In this document: positions 8,909 to 18,087 of the stretch, one piece after another | Numbering within the stretch: position 1 is the first letter of the stretch | Layout: every line of letters begins with the position of its first letter | Source: Acinetobacter brisouisimilis | GTDB lineage: Bacteria; Pseudomonadota; Gammaproteobacteria; Pseudomonadales; Moraxellaceae | NCBI RefSeq assembly: GCF_000368265.1 | Contig: NZ_KB851219.1 | Span: 998,984-1,062,983 of the forward strand | Reading direction: 5' to 3' | DNA: 64,000 bases | Program-made: the position numbers and the translations under genes | Notes under the pieces: generated by a model | Database searches by the model: none | Seen by the model: the letters and a program-made list of their open reading frames with translations, nothing else | Told to the model about the DNA's origin: nothing

Positions 8909-9634
8909 TTGCCGATCATCCGAGAAATCTGTGATGAACGACCTAGCAATGGCTATCGACGGGTTACCGCCCATTTAAACCGTTATCTCAAACAGCATGG
9001 AATGCAATTGACTCAAGTTAACCCTAAACGTATTTACCGTATTATGAAGCAGAGCCAGTTACTTCTTACGCGAGCTGAACCATTAAAGAATGATCGGACG
9101 CACGATGGTCAGGTTGCAGTGTCAGTATCCAACAGCCGTTGGTGTTCAGACGGATTTGAAATTAAGTGTTGGAATGGTGAGAAAGTACGGGTGATCTTCA
9201 GTCTAGATTGTTGCGACCGTGAAGTGATGAGTTATGTTGCAACAACCACAGGCATCAGTAGTGACATGGTCTGTGATGTGCTTGTGCAGAGCATGGAAAA
9301 ACGATTTGGTGTTGTGAATGGTTTACCACATCCTATTGAATGGCTGACAGATAATGGGAGTTGTTATATTGCGAAATCGACACGGCAATTTGCCCATGCA
9401 CTTGGCTTTCGCATCTGTACCACGCCGATCAGAAGTCCACAGAGTAATGGCATGGCAGAAGCTTTTGTAAAAACATTCAAACGTGATTATGTCTATTTAA
9501 ATGATGTACCTGATGCTGAAACTGTATTGAATGCTTTACCTGTATGGATGAATGATTACAATTGCAATCATCCACATAGTGGATTAAAAATGAAATCCCC
9601 TCGGGAATTCAGGTCGCTAAAATTAGCGAGTTAA
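8909..9634 (+). CDS. IS2-group transposase OrfB (DDE catalytic part)
   Basis: The frame is open from the slip site near 8750 to 9634, so the working product is probably the fused OrfAB (8421-9634). 8909 is only the first ATG in that frame. An HTH_21-type segment, CDERPSNGYRRVTAHLNRYL, precedes the integrase core. Catalytic acids are visible in WCSDGFEI, WLTDNGSCY and NGMAEAFVKTFKRDY. Cuts and joins DNA at the inverted repeats. No internal stop or frameshift was seen, so the transposase looks intact. Confidence 0.92.
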   Translation: MPIIREICDERPSNGYRRVTAHLNRYLKQHGMQLTQVNPKRIYRIMKQSQLLLTRAEPLKNDRTHDGQVAVSVSNSRWCSDGFEIKCWNGEKVRVIFSLDCCDREVMSYVATTTGISSDMVCDVLVQSMEKRFGVVNGLPHPIEWLTDNGSCYIAKSTRQFAHALGFRICTTPIRSPQSNGMAEAFVKTFKRDYVYLNDVPDAETVLNALPVWMNDYNCNHPHSGLKMKSPREFRSLKLAS

Positions 9635-9678
9635 CTGTCCGTTTTAACGGGGGCTAATACAATAAGTGAATAATGTAT

Positions 9679-9840
9679 CTAGCAACTATCTTTTCTTACC
9701 TTGACCAGACCGATTCAGTCAAGCATTTCATGTAATGCGATAAAGTAGACCGTATGGTAGCCAGATTCTGCAGCAATTCGTATGCGCAATATTCCCCTTC
9801 CGACTCTCTGATAACCTTATCCGCCTGGTAAATTTTTCTC
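9679..9840 (-). pseudogene. Second ArsR-family repressor remnant
   Basis: Minus-strand translation reads DKVIRESEGEYCAYELLQNL, then ATIRSTLSHYMKCLTES. One missing base then shifts the frame into GLVKVRKDS. This matches the DNA-recognition helix of the other ArsR subtype (pattern E-x-C-A-x-x-L-L, T-Q-P-T-L-S-H-H-M-K-x-L, then S-G-L-V). The start, C-terminus and reading frame are lost. It lies just outside the right end of the IS2-group element and points toward the ArsP-like permease, so it may have been that gene's regulator before the insertion. Confidence 0.68.
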
Positions 9841-10276
9841 TCACATATTTGCACTACATCTCACGATGTATAAGCACTATGTCTCATATTCTAGCCTAGC
9901 CAAATTTCTTATTCTGAGTACATTTAGGAATAATAAGAGGTTCACAACATCAAATAAGAATAATCAATTCGAAGATCAGAATGTAAGGGATGATCGGAGT
10001 TGGGGCTATGTGAATATGCTCTTGTCGCAGCAATAATCAATACAGTGCAGTTCAATCTATCTTTCAGCTAGTCAAACCATTCAATGGCATTGAAAATTAA
10101 TGGAATCAAGCAAAAAGAATTTTAAGAAAACACAATGGACTTCTTAAAAAATCTTTTTACTTGTTTCTGAAATATGTAAGTTTAAATTTAAGTATGGCAG
10201 TTTAAAACATCAGTTAAAACCTTTACGAATTTAGGCTGGAATTTATAAACCTGATCTGGCACAACTCTTAAAACTT
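9841..10276. other. Intergenic stretch, no recognised gene
   Basis: Between the arsR remnant and the 3' end of mopR there are about 430 bases of AT-rich sequence with stops in all frames. I see no gene, RNA or convincing terminator. Part of it may be decayed DNA of the ars locus. Confidence 0.5.
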
Positions 10277-11950
10277 TTACTGTATGTCCGTAAGTTTCTT
10301 TTTCTTATAACCAATTTGCGCTCGGGTTATGCCCAAAGTACGAGCAGCTGCACATAAGTTCCCTTCCGAACGCTTGATTGCAGCATCAACCAGAATAGAT
10401 TCCACATCCTCTAAAGTAATTGATTCATTAAAAAAATGGTCTATAAATAAATCCACGGCTTGGCTATTTGATTTATTTTCAACTTTGCCAATTGTATTTA
10501 ATACTCTATTTTGTTCTTTATCAGCAAAATTGAGGCTAAATGAAAATAATGTTGATGCATCTATAAGTTCATCCTGACCAGTCAAAATCATACCGCGTTC
10601 AATCACATTTTCTAATTCTCTGACATTCCCAGGCCAATTGTAATTTAGCATCATATCAATTGCTTTATCTGTAAAACCTTTGATTCTTTTACCTTCTCGA
10701 GCAGTAAATTTTTCTACAAAACGCTGTGCAAGAATTAAAATATCTTCTTTACGTTCACGTAAAGGTGGAATAAATACAGGAAAAATATTAAGACGATAAT
10801 ATAAATCTTTACGAAAAGTACCCTTCTCTACAGCCTCAGCCAAGTCGACATTAGTTGCCGCAATGACACGTACATTCACTTTACGTGTTGTGGTATCACC
10901 TAAGCGATCAATCTCACCAGATTGTAAAGCTCTTAATAACCGAGTTTGTGCGCTTAAGCTTAATTCACCGATCTCATCTAAAAACAATGTACCGCCATCA
11001 GCGCGCTCAAAACGCCCAGCACGTGAACTCTGCGCTCCCGTATAAGCGCCTTTTTCTATGCCAAATAACTCTGACTCAATTAAGTCATTCGGCAAAGCAC
11101 CACAATTTACAGCAATAAATGCTTTATCTGCTCGTAGGCTAGCCTGATGAATTGCGCGAGCAAAAACATCTTTCCCTGCGCCCGTTTCACCCTGTAGCAA
11201 TACAGTTGTTGATGTTTGTGCAGCCTTTTCTGCCAGCTGCCATGTCTGTTTAAAACGCACAGATTTACCCACCATATCGGCGGGAACTAAACGTTCCTTT
11301 AAAGATGCTCTGAGATCATCGACCTGATGCTGCAACGATAATAACTGTTCAAAGATAGAATCAGTTTGATAATATTTTAGGTCATTCTCGAAATCATCCC
11401 ACTCTTCAATTGGCTTGCCAATAAAGTTACAACTGGCTCTTGAGCAGGAAATTTCTTTATGCAAAATGAATTTTCCCATAATTGCACTAACATAGCCTGT
11501 TGCGTGACCAACCTCAGTCCAGCAGACAGGGTCTTCATTTACACCATATAAATTATGATGGATATAGCTTTCAATCGAGTTTTCCCAAGTACCGTCTAGA
11601 AAATATTGACCTTTTTGAATATCAATCTTCACCTGATTAAAAGTTACCTTTACAATCCCCTCTAAAGAGTGAAATAAGGGACCTTTTTCTAATAGCTCAA
11701 GGTCAGATAAGTTTTTATAGGTTTTACGTACAATTTCCGCATCTCGCACACCAGAAGCATAACCGAACCGCGTGAAAATTCCTCGTGCACGATCAAATCC
11801 AACAGAATCAATTAATTCTTTACGTAAAGTAGCCATAGCAGATGAATGCATCAACATCATCCGCTCTTCATCGAGCCATATTTGTCCAGTTTTAAAAGAA
11901 AATCCTAAACGAGAAGCAACTTCCTGTATTCCCAACAAATCCCGATCCAT
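10277..11950 (-). CDS. mopR: Phenol-responsive sigma-54 activator, MopR/DmpR family
   Basis: A 557-residue NtrC-type activator. The N-terminal sensor (1-200) has the XylR_N and V4R domains. Residues matching the MopR phenol pocket are His94 and Trp122, with zinc ligands Cys143, Glu166 and Cys169. The AAA+ domain has Walker A GETGAGKD (254-261), the sigma-54 contact loop as GAYTGA (301-306) rather than GAFTGA, and Walker B TLFLDEIGE. A Fis-type helix-turn-helix ends the protein (AAARTLGITRAQI). Phenol binding relieves sensor repression so the protein drives the phenol operon from its -24/-12 promoter. The gene lies downstream of that operon on the same strand. The start is fixed by an in-frame stop upstream and a GAGGAAAG ribosome site. 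Confidence 0.92.
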   Translation of the reverse strand: MDRDLLGIQEVASRLGFSFKTGQIWLDEERMMLMHSSAMATLRKELIDSVGFDRARGIFTRFGYASGVRDAEIVRKTYKNLSDLELLEKGPLFHSLEGIVKVTFNQVKIDIQKGQYFLDGTWENSIESYIHHNLYGVNEDPVCWTEVGHATGYVSAIMGKFILHKEISCSRASCNFIGKPIEEWDDFENDLKYYQTDSIFEQLLSLQHQVDDLRASLKERLVPADMVGKSVRFKQTWQLAEKAAQTSTTVLLQGETGAGKDVFARAIHQASLRADKAFIAVNCGALPNDLIESELFGIEKGAYTGAQSSRAGRFERADGGTLFLDEIGELSLSAQTRLLRALQSGEIDRLGDTTTRKVNVRVIAATNVDLAEAVEKGTFRKDLYYRLNIFPVFIPPLRERKEDILILAQRFVEKFTAREGKRIKGFTDKAIDMMLNYNWPGNVRELENVIERGMILTGQDELIDASTLFSFSLNFADKEQNRVLNTIGKVENKSNSQAVDLFIDHFFNESITLEDVESILVDAAIKRSEGNLCAAARTLGITRAQIGYKKKKLTDIQ

Positions 11951-12158
11951 GAGATCTTTCCTCTATCTATTCGTCTAATCATCTAAATAAATGAGTAGCA
12001 GCCGACCATCAGCAATATTTTAAATTTTTAGCTCTCAGACTAGAGTATCTCGTTCTTTCATTTCAAAGTGAAGAATTTTTCTTTTAGATTTAGAAATTGT
12101 TTAGTTTTTAATAAAAATCTTTTGAAATAATAGATTTAGTTTTTATAAATTCGGATTC

Positions 12159-12191
12159 ATCCCTACTCAAAAATCATTTTGAAGTAGGGAT
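12159..12191. terminator. Hairpin between the phenol operon and mopR
   Basis: ATCCCTACT at 12159-12167 pairs with AGTAGGGAT at 12183-12191, extended by an A-rich/T-rich arm with a one-base bulge. It lies 28 bases after the aldolase stop in minus-strand reading. There is no long T run after it, so it may be an inefficient terminator or an RNA-stabilising 3' hairpin. Confidence 0.5.
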
Positions 12192-12218
12192 AAATAGATC
12201 TAATGCTATGCCTATGTA

Positions 12219-13250
12219 TTAAGACGCAGCTTTGACTTGATTTAACATGTCTAGGGCAACATCAACAATCATGTCTTCTTGCCCACCGACCATGCGTCGT
12301 TTACCCAGTTCAACCAATATATCAAAAGCGGAAATGCCATATTTTGCAGCTGCAGCTTCAGTATGACGCAAAAAGCTCGAATAAACCCCAGCATAGCCCA
12401 AAGCCAGTGTTTCACGATCGACTCGTACTGCGCGCTCTTGTAACGGACGTACAATATCTTCAGCGGCATCAATCAGTTTTTTTACATCACAGCCATGCTT
12501 GAGTCCCATGCGGTCTGCTGCCGCAATAAAGACTTCGAGTGGGGCGTTACCTGCACCTGCTCCCATGCCAGTAAGGCTAGCATCAATCCGGTCACAACCA
12601 TGCTCTAGCGCGACTAAGCTGTTTGCCACACCTAAACTTAAATTATGATGGGCATGCATGCCAGTTTCCGTTGCAGGATCAAGCCTGTCTTTAAGTGCTT
12701 TAAACCGTTCGGCAATATCATACATATTCATGGCGCCGCCTGAGTCAACCACATACACACACTGAGCACCGTAACTTTCCATCAGTTTGCCCTGTTCAGC
12801 AAGCTGTTGTGGCGTGGTCATATGACTCATCATCAGGAAACCCACTGTATTCATGCCTAACTCGCGGGCATATTCAATATGCTGTTTAGAAACATCAGCT
12901 TCTGTACAATGGGTCGCCACTCGGACAATACGTGCACCTGCATCATATGCAGATTTTAAATCATGTACAGTTCCGATTCCGGGTAGCAGCAAGGTCGCAA
13001 CCTGAGCATGTTTCAACTGACTGGAAACCGCTTCGATCCATTCCAGATCACTATGCGCACCAAAACCATAATTGAAACTTGAGCCTCGTAGACCATCACC
13101 ATGAGCTACCTCAATGCTATCCACTCCCGCCTCATCTAAAGCACGTGCAATGGTTTTCACTTGTTCCAGGCTATATTGATGGCGAACCGCATGCATTCCA
13201 TCGCGTAACGTAACATCTGAAACGTATATTTTCTTTTTATAATCAAACAT
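12219..13250 (-). CDS. dmpG: 4-hydroxy-2-oxovalerate aldolase
   Basis: A 343-residue class II pyruvate aldolase that splits 4-hydroxy-2-oxovalerate into pyruvate and acetaldehyde, the last carbon-splitting step of the meta pathway. The TIM barrel begins with [11 protein letters not shown] (Arg16, Asp17, His20), and the metal-binding HAHHNLSLG motif lies near residues 198-206. The C-terminal part is the DmpG communication domain that holds the acylating acetaldehyde dehydrogenase, so the toxic aldehyde is passed on directly. The dehydrogenase gene ends 3 bases upstream, as expected for a co-translated complex. It is the last structural gene of the operon. Confidence 0.95.
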   Translation of the reverse strand: MFDYKKKIYVSDVTLRDGMHAVRHQYSLEQVKTIARALDEAGVDSIEVAHGDGLRGSSFNYGFGAHSDLEWIEAVSSQLKHAQVATLLLPGIGTVHDLKSAYDAGARIVRVATHCTEADVSKQHIEYARELGMNTVGFLMMSHMTTPQQLAEQGKLMESYGAQCVYVVDSGGAMNMYDIAERFKALKDRLDPATETGMHAHHNLSLGVANSLVALEHGCDRIDASLTGMGAGAGNAPLEVFIAAADRMGLKHGCDVKKLIDAAEDIVRPLQERAVRVDRETLALGYAGVYSSFLRHTEAAAAKYGISAFDILVELGKRRMVGGQEDMIVDVALDMLNQVKAAS

Positions 13251-13253
13251 CTG

Positions 13254-14210
13254 TTAGATCTCCATAGCTGTTTTTGCTAAGATTTTAATTTCAGCAATCT
13301 GCTCTGCTGCTGCCAAAGCTGCGCTGGTCATAATGTCCAGATTACCCGCATAAGCAGGCAAATAATGAGCCGCACCTTCTACTTCCAGAAAAATCGATAC
13401 CTTTAAACCTGATTTCTTTCCAAGATCAGGAATATGAACTGCATGATCCTGAGTGAGAAGTTCAAACTGCACATCCTGTTTTAAACGGTAACCTGGCACA
13501 TAACGTTGTACTTTGTGTGCCATCTGCTCTACAGATTGACGAATCGCCTGCGGGTTTGCATGTTCATCCACCAGACAGTAAACCGTGTCACGCATAATTA
13601 AGGGTGGCTCCGCAGGATTCAGAACAATAATCGCCTTGCCTTTTTTCGCCCCGCCAACCTGCTCAATTGCGGTAGACGTTGTTTCGGTAAATTCATCAAT
13701 ATTGGCACGTGTACCTGGTCCTGCGGACTTACTGGCAATCGAAGCCACAATTTCTGCATAATGCACTTGTGCAACTTGAGACACGGCATACACCATTGGA
13801 ATTGTGGCCTGTCCACCACAAGTCACCATGTTGATATTCGGCGCATCCAGATGTTCTTCCAGATTGACCACTGGAATGACATAAGGCCCAATCGCAGCAG
13901 GCGTGAGGTCAATAACCTGTATGCCATACTGTTGTAAAATGGCATTATGTTTTGAATGGGCATTTGCTGAAGTTGCGTCAAAAGCAATTCGGATATCTGC
14001 AAAATTCGGGAGGTTAATAAGACCTTCGATCCCGTCGGCAGTAATTTCTACACCCAAACGTGCTGCACGCGCCAAACCATCAGATGCAGGGTCAATTCCG
14101 ACCATTGCTGCAACTTTAAGATGTTTGGAATAACGCATAATTTTAATCATGAGGTCGGTGCCGATATTTCCAGACCCAATAATAGCCACGGCAATTTTTT
14201 GTTGTTTCAT
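13254..14210 (-). CDS. dmpF: Acetaldehyde dehydrogenase, acylating
   Basis: About 318 residues from the Met at 14210 ([20 protein letters not shown]). An ATG at 14243 would add 11 unrelated residues inside the preceding gene, so the shorter start is preferred. The NAD-binding loop [14 protein letters not shown] is near the N-terminus, and the catalytic cysteine lies in MVTCGGQAT near residue 130. It converts acetaldehyde and CoA to acetyl-CoA with NAD+ and works in complex with the aldolase encoded next. It follows the hydratase gene by 11 bases in the same operon. Confidence 0.95.
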   Translation of the reverse strand: MKQQKIAVAIIGSGNIGTDLMIKIMRYSKHLKVAAMVGIDPASDGLARAARLGVEITADGIEGLINLPNFADIRIAFDATSANAHSKHNAILQQYGIQVIDLTPAAIGPYVIPVVNLEEHLDAPNINMVTCGGQATIPMVYAVSQVAQVHYAEIVASIASKSAGPGTRANIDEFTETTSTAIEQVGGAKKGKAIIVLNPAEPPLIMRDTVYCLVDEHANPQAIRQSVEQMAHKVQRYVPGYRLKQDVQFELLTQDHAVHIPDLGKKSGLKVSIFLEVEGAAHYLPAYAGNLDIMTSAALAAAEQIAEIKILAKTAMEI

Positions 14211-14221
14211 ATTCAAGTCTC

Positions 14222-15016
14222 TTATTGGGTAAAATGGATGCAAACTTGGCCCAAGCCTTCAACAATCGCATGATAGGTTGCACCCGCTTTTGCAGGCACC
14301 ATTGGCCCAAGCGCACCTGTGAGTACGATATCTCCAGCACGTAAAGGTGTGCCAAGTTCTACCATTCGATCAGCCAACCAACAGGCCGCAATCAATGGAT
14401 TACCGAGACACGCTTTGCCTTGCCCATGTGAAACTGGAATATCATTTTCAAATAACTGCATATTGCAGTTAATTAAATCTAATTCACTTAAGGGCTTAGG
14501 TTGACTGCCCAAAACAAACAAACCACAGGATGCGTTATCGGCAATCGTATCGACCAAAGAAATGTCCCAGTTTTGAATGCGGCTATCGACAATTTCTAAA
14601 GCAGCCACTGCATAATCGGTAGCACTTAGAATATCAGCCAGAGTATGTTGCTGATGCGTCAGATCCTGTTTGAGCACTAATGCAATTTCTGCTTCGATTT
14701 TAGGCTGCAATAAGTTCTGGATCTGAATTTCATCATTATCTGCATAGGCCATGTGTGCAAAAAGGCAGCCATAATCTGGCGAATCGACACCCAGCTGTTG
14801 CTGAACACTGCGTGATGTCAGGCCAATTTTACGCCCGACGATACGTGCACCCTGACTCAACTGCTGCTGAATATTATGTTGCTGAATCGCATATGCCAGT
14901 TGAATACGATCGTCTCCTTGCAGCGTTGAAGATTCACGTAAAGGGGGGCAGGTCAGCATATTTTGAGCAGCTAAACGTAGCTGTTCGGCATGAGAATGAA
15001 TAGTAGCTTGTTGCAT
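14222..15016 (-). CDS. dmpE: 2-oxopent-4-enoate (2-hydroxypenta-2,4-dienoate) hydratase
   Basis: A 264-residue member of the FAH-related hydratase/decarboxylase family. Typical motifs are [17 protein letters not shown] (about 62-78), the metal-binding KIEAEIAL (about 106-113) and the C-terminal [14 protein letters not shown]. It adds water to the C5 dienol released by the hydrolase, giving 4-hydroxy-2-oxovalerate. DmpH-type decarboxylases are close relatives, but no tautomerase or semialdehyde dehydrogenase accompanies it here, so hydratase is the logical assignment. Confidence 0.92.
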   Translation of the reverse strand: MQQATIHSHAEQLRLAAQNMLTCPPLRESSTLQGDDRIQLAYAIQQHNIQQQLSQGARIVGRKIGLTSRSVQQQLGVDSPDYGCLFAHMAYADNDEIQIQNLLQPKIEAEIALVLKQDLTHQQHTLADILSATDYAVAALEIVDSRIQNWDISLVDTIADNASCGLFVLGSQPKPLSELDLINCNMQLFENDIPVSHGQGKACLGNPLIAACWLADRMVELGTPLRAGDIVLTGALGPMVPAKAGATYHAIVEGLGQVCIHFTQ

Positions 15017-15026
15017 AATAGGTTTC

Positions 15027-15899
15027 CTAAAAAGTCCAGACCAGTTTTAACCAAGTGCTGTCGCCTTCTGGGCGGTTTTCTACATTCGTTTCTTTTAAGT
15101 ATTTCGCTTCAATTGACCAGCCTTTCTGCTGATAATGAATCGCTGGACCATAAGCAAGGCTTTGACCTTTAAATGCGATCTTTTCACCATTCACCTCATC
15201 ACTACTCAGCTGCTTAAATGCATAACCTTCAACGCCTAGCGTTAAACCGGGATATAATTGATAACCAATTGCATAGTCAGCCGCAAAATAATTACCTGAC
15301 TGATAATGCGTGTCTTTATTTTCACTATTTATACTGTAAGAAATTTTGGTCGAAATATCCCAACCTTGAGGTTGATGGTAGGTGTAGGCTAAAATCGGGC
15401 GTACGGTATAGTAATTTTTGCCGATATTCGCCATGCGACTGGCTTTATAATCTCCTGTAGGAAAAACCCCTTCTATTGCAGCCGCCCAATGTTGATTGCC
15501 CTGATGCCAACCCAGCATCGGCGCAAAAATAAAATCTCCTAACCCTGCCTCACTCGCCTTCTGACCATTAATTTTCAAATCTACATTAACTAGAGGTTGT
15601 ACTGCATAAAACCCGAGTTGCCCGTTAAAAACTTTTTGTTCTGTCATCCAGACGAAACGGGGCACTACAGCATTTGCTTCAAGATTAAAGTTCGGAATGA
15701 TGCTTTGCCCTTTTGAGCCTACAAACTCTAAAGCCTGATAATGCTGATAGTAAGACAGCAAATACAGACCTGGTGGTGGCAATGCGCCTGCGAGTAAGCC
15801 TTCAGCACCTAAAGCGAAAGTATCAGTTCCATTTTCTGTCGCGTTTACTACACTAGAAAAAAGTGCCAGCCCACTCGCTAAAATGAGTTTTTTATTCAT
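15027..15899 (-). CDS. Outer-membrane protein, meta-pathway phenol degradation (SphA) family
   Basis: A 290-residue protein with a clear signal peptide (MNKKLILASGLALFSSVVNA) and alternating aromatic beta-strand sequence ending in WLKLVWTF, as in outer-membrane barrels. The pattern GLYLLSYYQHYQ and the late GPAIHYQQKGWSIEAKY part resemble the family annotated as MetA-pathway of phenol degradation (PF13557), encoded in many aromatic catabolic operons. Probably helps aromatic compounds or intermediates cross the outer membrane. Direct evidence for transport is weak in the family. It sits between the hydrolase and hydratase genes. Confidence 0.8.
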   Translation of the reverse strand: MNKKLILASGLALFSSVVNATENGTDTFALGAEGLLAGALPPPGLYLLSYYQHYQALEFVGSKGQSIIPNFNLEANAVVPRFVWMTEQKVFNGQLGFYAVQPLVNVDLKINGQKASEAGLGDFIFAPMLGWHQGNQHWAAAIEGVFPTGDYKASRMANIGKNYYTVRPILAYTYHQPQGWDISTKISYSINSENKDTHYQSGNYFAADYAIGYQLYPGLTLGVEGYAFKQLSSDEVNGEKIAFKGQSLAYGPAIHYQQKGWSIEAKYLKETNVENRPEGDSTWLKLVWTF

Positions 15900-15960
15900 G
15901 TCACATCCTTTATGTCGTCATGGTCGGTCTAAGGCGATCCTGCCTTAGACCAAAAGCCGC

Positions 15961-16794
15961 TTATTCTTCGTTGAAGAAATCGCTGACTAATCGATTAAAA
16001 CGGACATTGTGTTCAATTTGCGCCCAATGACCGCATTGACCAAAGACATGCAATTGAGAACGTGGAATGAGTTTTAATAATGTCAATGATGTTTGTAACG
16101 GAATGACCTGATCATCGCGCCCATGAATAATGAGGGTTGGCTGTTGCAACGACTCAATCTGTTCTGCTGGACTCTCCAGAGCATCGACCCAACGTTGACG
16201 CGGTGCAGGGAACATGGCAGAAAATGACTCCTGAAAACCTGGACGAATACTGGCTTGATAACGTAATTCAGCGAGCTCATCAGTGATCAGTTCACGACTA
16301 TAGGCAAAAACATCCATCAGCTTGCGCATATTCTGGAAAGAAGGTTCATAACCCCAAACATTATCAAGACCTCGAGTGATCTGGAATGGCACACCTACAC
16401 TACCCATCAATACCAGACGTCGTACACGTTTCGGATAAGCGATCGTAAATGCCAGCGCAATACTGCCACCAAATGAATTTCCGACCAGATCGACCTGATC
16501 AATATCCAGTGCATCCAGTAGATCTTTGACCTGTTGAACCCAGACCGCCTTGTTATAGCTCACGCCCTCAGGACGTTCGGTATAACCAAAACCGAGCATA
16601 TCTGGCGCAATAACACGTGCCTGTTTGGACAATTCAGGCATGACCAGACGCCAGTTAGCCCATGCCGTCACTCCAGGCCCCGAACCATGAATCATGAGGA
16701 TGGTACGCTTACCACTGCCCATATCATGGTAATTTGTTGAAAAACCACCAGTTAAAATCGAATTAGCAATTTCCGGATTTACACTTACATTCAT
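15961..16794 (-). CDS. dmpD: 2-hydroxymuconic semialdehyde hydrolase
   Basis: A 277-residue alpha/beta hydrolase of the C-C bond hydrolase group. The oxyanion motif HGSGPGVTAWANW (36-48), nucleophile elbow GNSFGG (Ser107), acid HGRDDQVIPL (about 225-234) and catalytic His in CGHWAQIEH are all present. It cleaves 2-hydroxymuconic semialdehyde to formate and 2-hydroxypenta-2,4-dienoate. Because no semialdehyde dehydrogenase gene is present in the operon, this enzyme is the only visible exit from the ring-cleavage product. It is 37 bases downstream of the dioxygenase gene. Confidence 0.94.
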   Translation of the reverse strand: MNVSVNPEIANSILTGGFSTNYHDMGSGKRTILMIHGSGPGVTAWANWRLVMPELSKQARVIAPDMLGFGYTERPEGVSYNKAVWVQQVKDLLDALDIDQVDLVGNSFGGSIALAFTIAYPKRVRRLVLMGSVGVPFQITRGLDNVWGYEPSFQNMRKLMDVFAYSRELITDELAELRYQASIRPGFQESFSAMFPAPRQRWVDALESPAEQIESLQQPTLIIHGRDDQVIPLQTSLTLLKLIPRSQLHVFGQCGHWAQIEHNVRFNRLVSDFFNEE

Positions 16795-16831
16795 TTTCTA
16801 TCTTCCTGATTCATTATTTCTGCGGTTGTTT

Positions 16832-17752
16832 TTAGGTCATGACATTAAAGAACGTTTCATTCAGCTTGCGCTCATGAAAGAAAATCGCTTTAGGCAGTTC
16901 ATCTGCAGTCCAGGTCAACGCAGGACGATCGGAATACCAGATATATCCGCCACTAAAAACTTCATTGCGGTTACCTGACGGATCAAAGAAATACAGCGTT
17001 TCACCGCGGGTAATACCGTGACGGGTTGGGCCAATTTCATGTGGCACATCATGATTGGCAATGGTATCGGCAGCAGATAGCACCTGTGCCCAAGAATCGA
17101 CAAAGAAAGACATATGATGGATCTTGCCTTTGTCTGGTGTGAAGATAAAAGCCACATCATGCGGCTTATTGCTGCAGGACAAAAACGCAGCCATCATGGT
17201 ATCGCCATCCACCACCTGTTCAGTCAGGTCAAAGCCCAATACTTCGGTAAATAGATGATAACTACCAGCAACGTCATCACCCATTAAGGCACAGTGATCA
17301 AGTCGGCTTGGGTGAATTCCTTTCAGGTTCTGCGCCTGAACACCAGGATTAGTGGTTGGCATGCCATTACCATAGATTTCTTTATTCGCATAAAGTTCAA
17401 TTACATGGCCAGTTGGCGTGATAAAACGGGCACGCTCTCCAGTTGCCAGATTTTCACCTGCTGGTCGCCATTCAATACTGACGCCATAATCCTGCAATGC
17501 CTGAGCTAAGCGTTTTAATTCTGTTTCATTCACAACCTTAAAAGCCATGCATTCCAGCCCAGGGCTTTCTGCTTCACGCAAAATCAGCGAATGGTGATCA
17601 TGCTCATCCCATGCTTTTAAATAAACGCGACCCTGCTCATCCCGTGCTGTTTCAATTAAACCAAGCACATTGGTGTAATGATTGACTGCATCTTGCAAGT
17701 CCAACACACGAAGTTCTACATGACCTGGACGTGAAACTGATTTTTTGCTCAT
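16832..17752 (-). CDS. dmpB: Catechol 2,3-dioxygenase
   Basis: A 306-residue extradiol dioxygenase of the two-domain vicinal oxygen chelate type. The iron ligands align with XylE: His153 in RLDHCALM, His213 in KIHHMSFFVD and Glu264 in NRNEVFSGGY. It opens catechol next to the hydroxyls to give yellow 2-hydroxymuconic semialdehyde. Length is standard. It is preceded by the ferredoxin gene by 11 bases, which fits the known role of that ferredoxin in re-reducing the dioxygenase iron. Its presence points to meta cleavage, whereas many Acinetobacter phenol operons feed the ortho pathway. Confidence 0.96.
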   Translation of the reverse strand: MSKKSVSRPGHVELRVLDLQDAVNHYTNVLGLIETARDEQGRVYLKAWDEHDHHSLILREAESPGLECMAFKVVNETELKRLAQALQDYGVSIEWRPAGENLATGERARFITPTGHVIELYANKEIYGNGMPTTNPGVQAQNLKGIHPSRLDHCALMGDDVAGSYHLFTEVLGFDLTEQVVDGDTMMAAFLSCSNKPHDVAFIFTPDKGKIHHMSFFVDSWAQVLSAADTIANHDVPHEIGPTRHGITRGETLYFFDPSGNRNEVFSGGYIWYSDRPALTWTADELPKAIFFHERKLNETFFNVMT

Positions 17753-17763
17753 TGTGTTCTTCC

Positions 17764-18072
17764 CTATTGTGTATTTCCATTTTTTTTACTGTTTTTAAGC
17801 CCCAGAAAGGTGACATCCAAATCACTTTTCGGGTAAATACGGCAAGCCAAGGCAATTCCTGTCTGTTGTTCAAGTTCACTCACCTGTTCACGGCTCATGC
17901 GCTTGCATTGGTAATTGCCTTGCAGAACCTGCACACGGCAGATGCCACACCCGCCGCCACGGCACCCCACTGGAATGCCTTTACGTGCCAGACTTTTCAT
18001 GCCGTCCAGCAAACTCAGACCAGAATGACAGTGAAACTGTTCATCACTGCTATGTAATCGAATCAGGTGCAT
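17764..18072 (-). CDS. dmpQ: [2Fe-2S] ferredoxin of the catechol dioxygenase (XylT/DmpQ type)
   Basis: A 102-residue plant-type ferredoxin. The cluster-binding pattern CRGGGCGICRVQVLQGNYQC (C-x5-C-x2-C) and a fourth cysteine in IALACRIYP are visible. XylT-type ferredoxins reactivate catechol 2,3-dioxygenase by re-reducing iron oxidised during turnover. It sits exactly where DmpQ lies in the Pseudomonas dmp operon, between the phenol hydroxylase reductase and the dioxygenase. Confidence 0.92.
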   Translation of the reverse strand: MHLIRLHSSDEQFHCHSGLSLLDGMKSLARKGIPVGCRGGGCGICRVQVLQGNYQCKRMSREQVSELEQQTGIALACRIYPKSDLDVTFLGLKNSKKNGNTQ

Positions 18073-18087
18073 TACTCAGCTCCTTAT

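Larger units (their letters stand above)
8347..9661 (+). mobile_element. Complete IS3-family, IS2-group insertion sequence
   Basis: The element is 1315 bp. Its ends are imperfect inverted repeats of about 26 bp: TGTATTAGCCCC then GAATTAAAACGGACA on the left, and the complement of TGTCCGTTTTAACGGGGGCTA on the right. It is flanked by the ATAAG duplication. It carries orfA and orfB joined by a -1 slippery heptamer A AAA AAG at 8747-8753, from which the orfB frame stays open. All three catalytic acidic residues are present, so the element looks functional. It separates the ArsP-like permease from an arsR remnant. A second, diverged right end of this IS lies at 41433-41486. Confidence 0.93.
8342..9666 (+). 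repeat. 5-bp target-site duplication of the IS2-group element
   Basis: ATAAG occurs at 8342-8346 immediately before the left inverted repeat and again at 9662-9666 immediately after the right one. A 5-bp duplication is normal for IS2-group elements and shows a simple insertion event. Confidence 0.85.

Noticed and set aside
12159..12191. Strong rho-independent terminator between the phenol operon and mopR
   Set aside because: The stem is good but no T run follows in the relevant direction, so it is listed only as a weak terminator-like hairpin.
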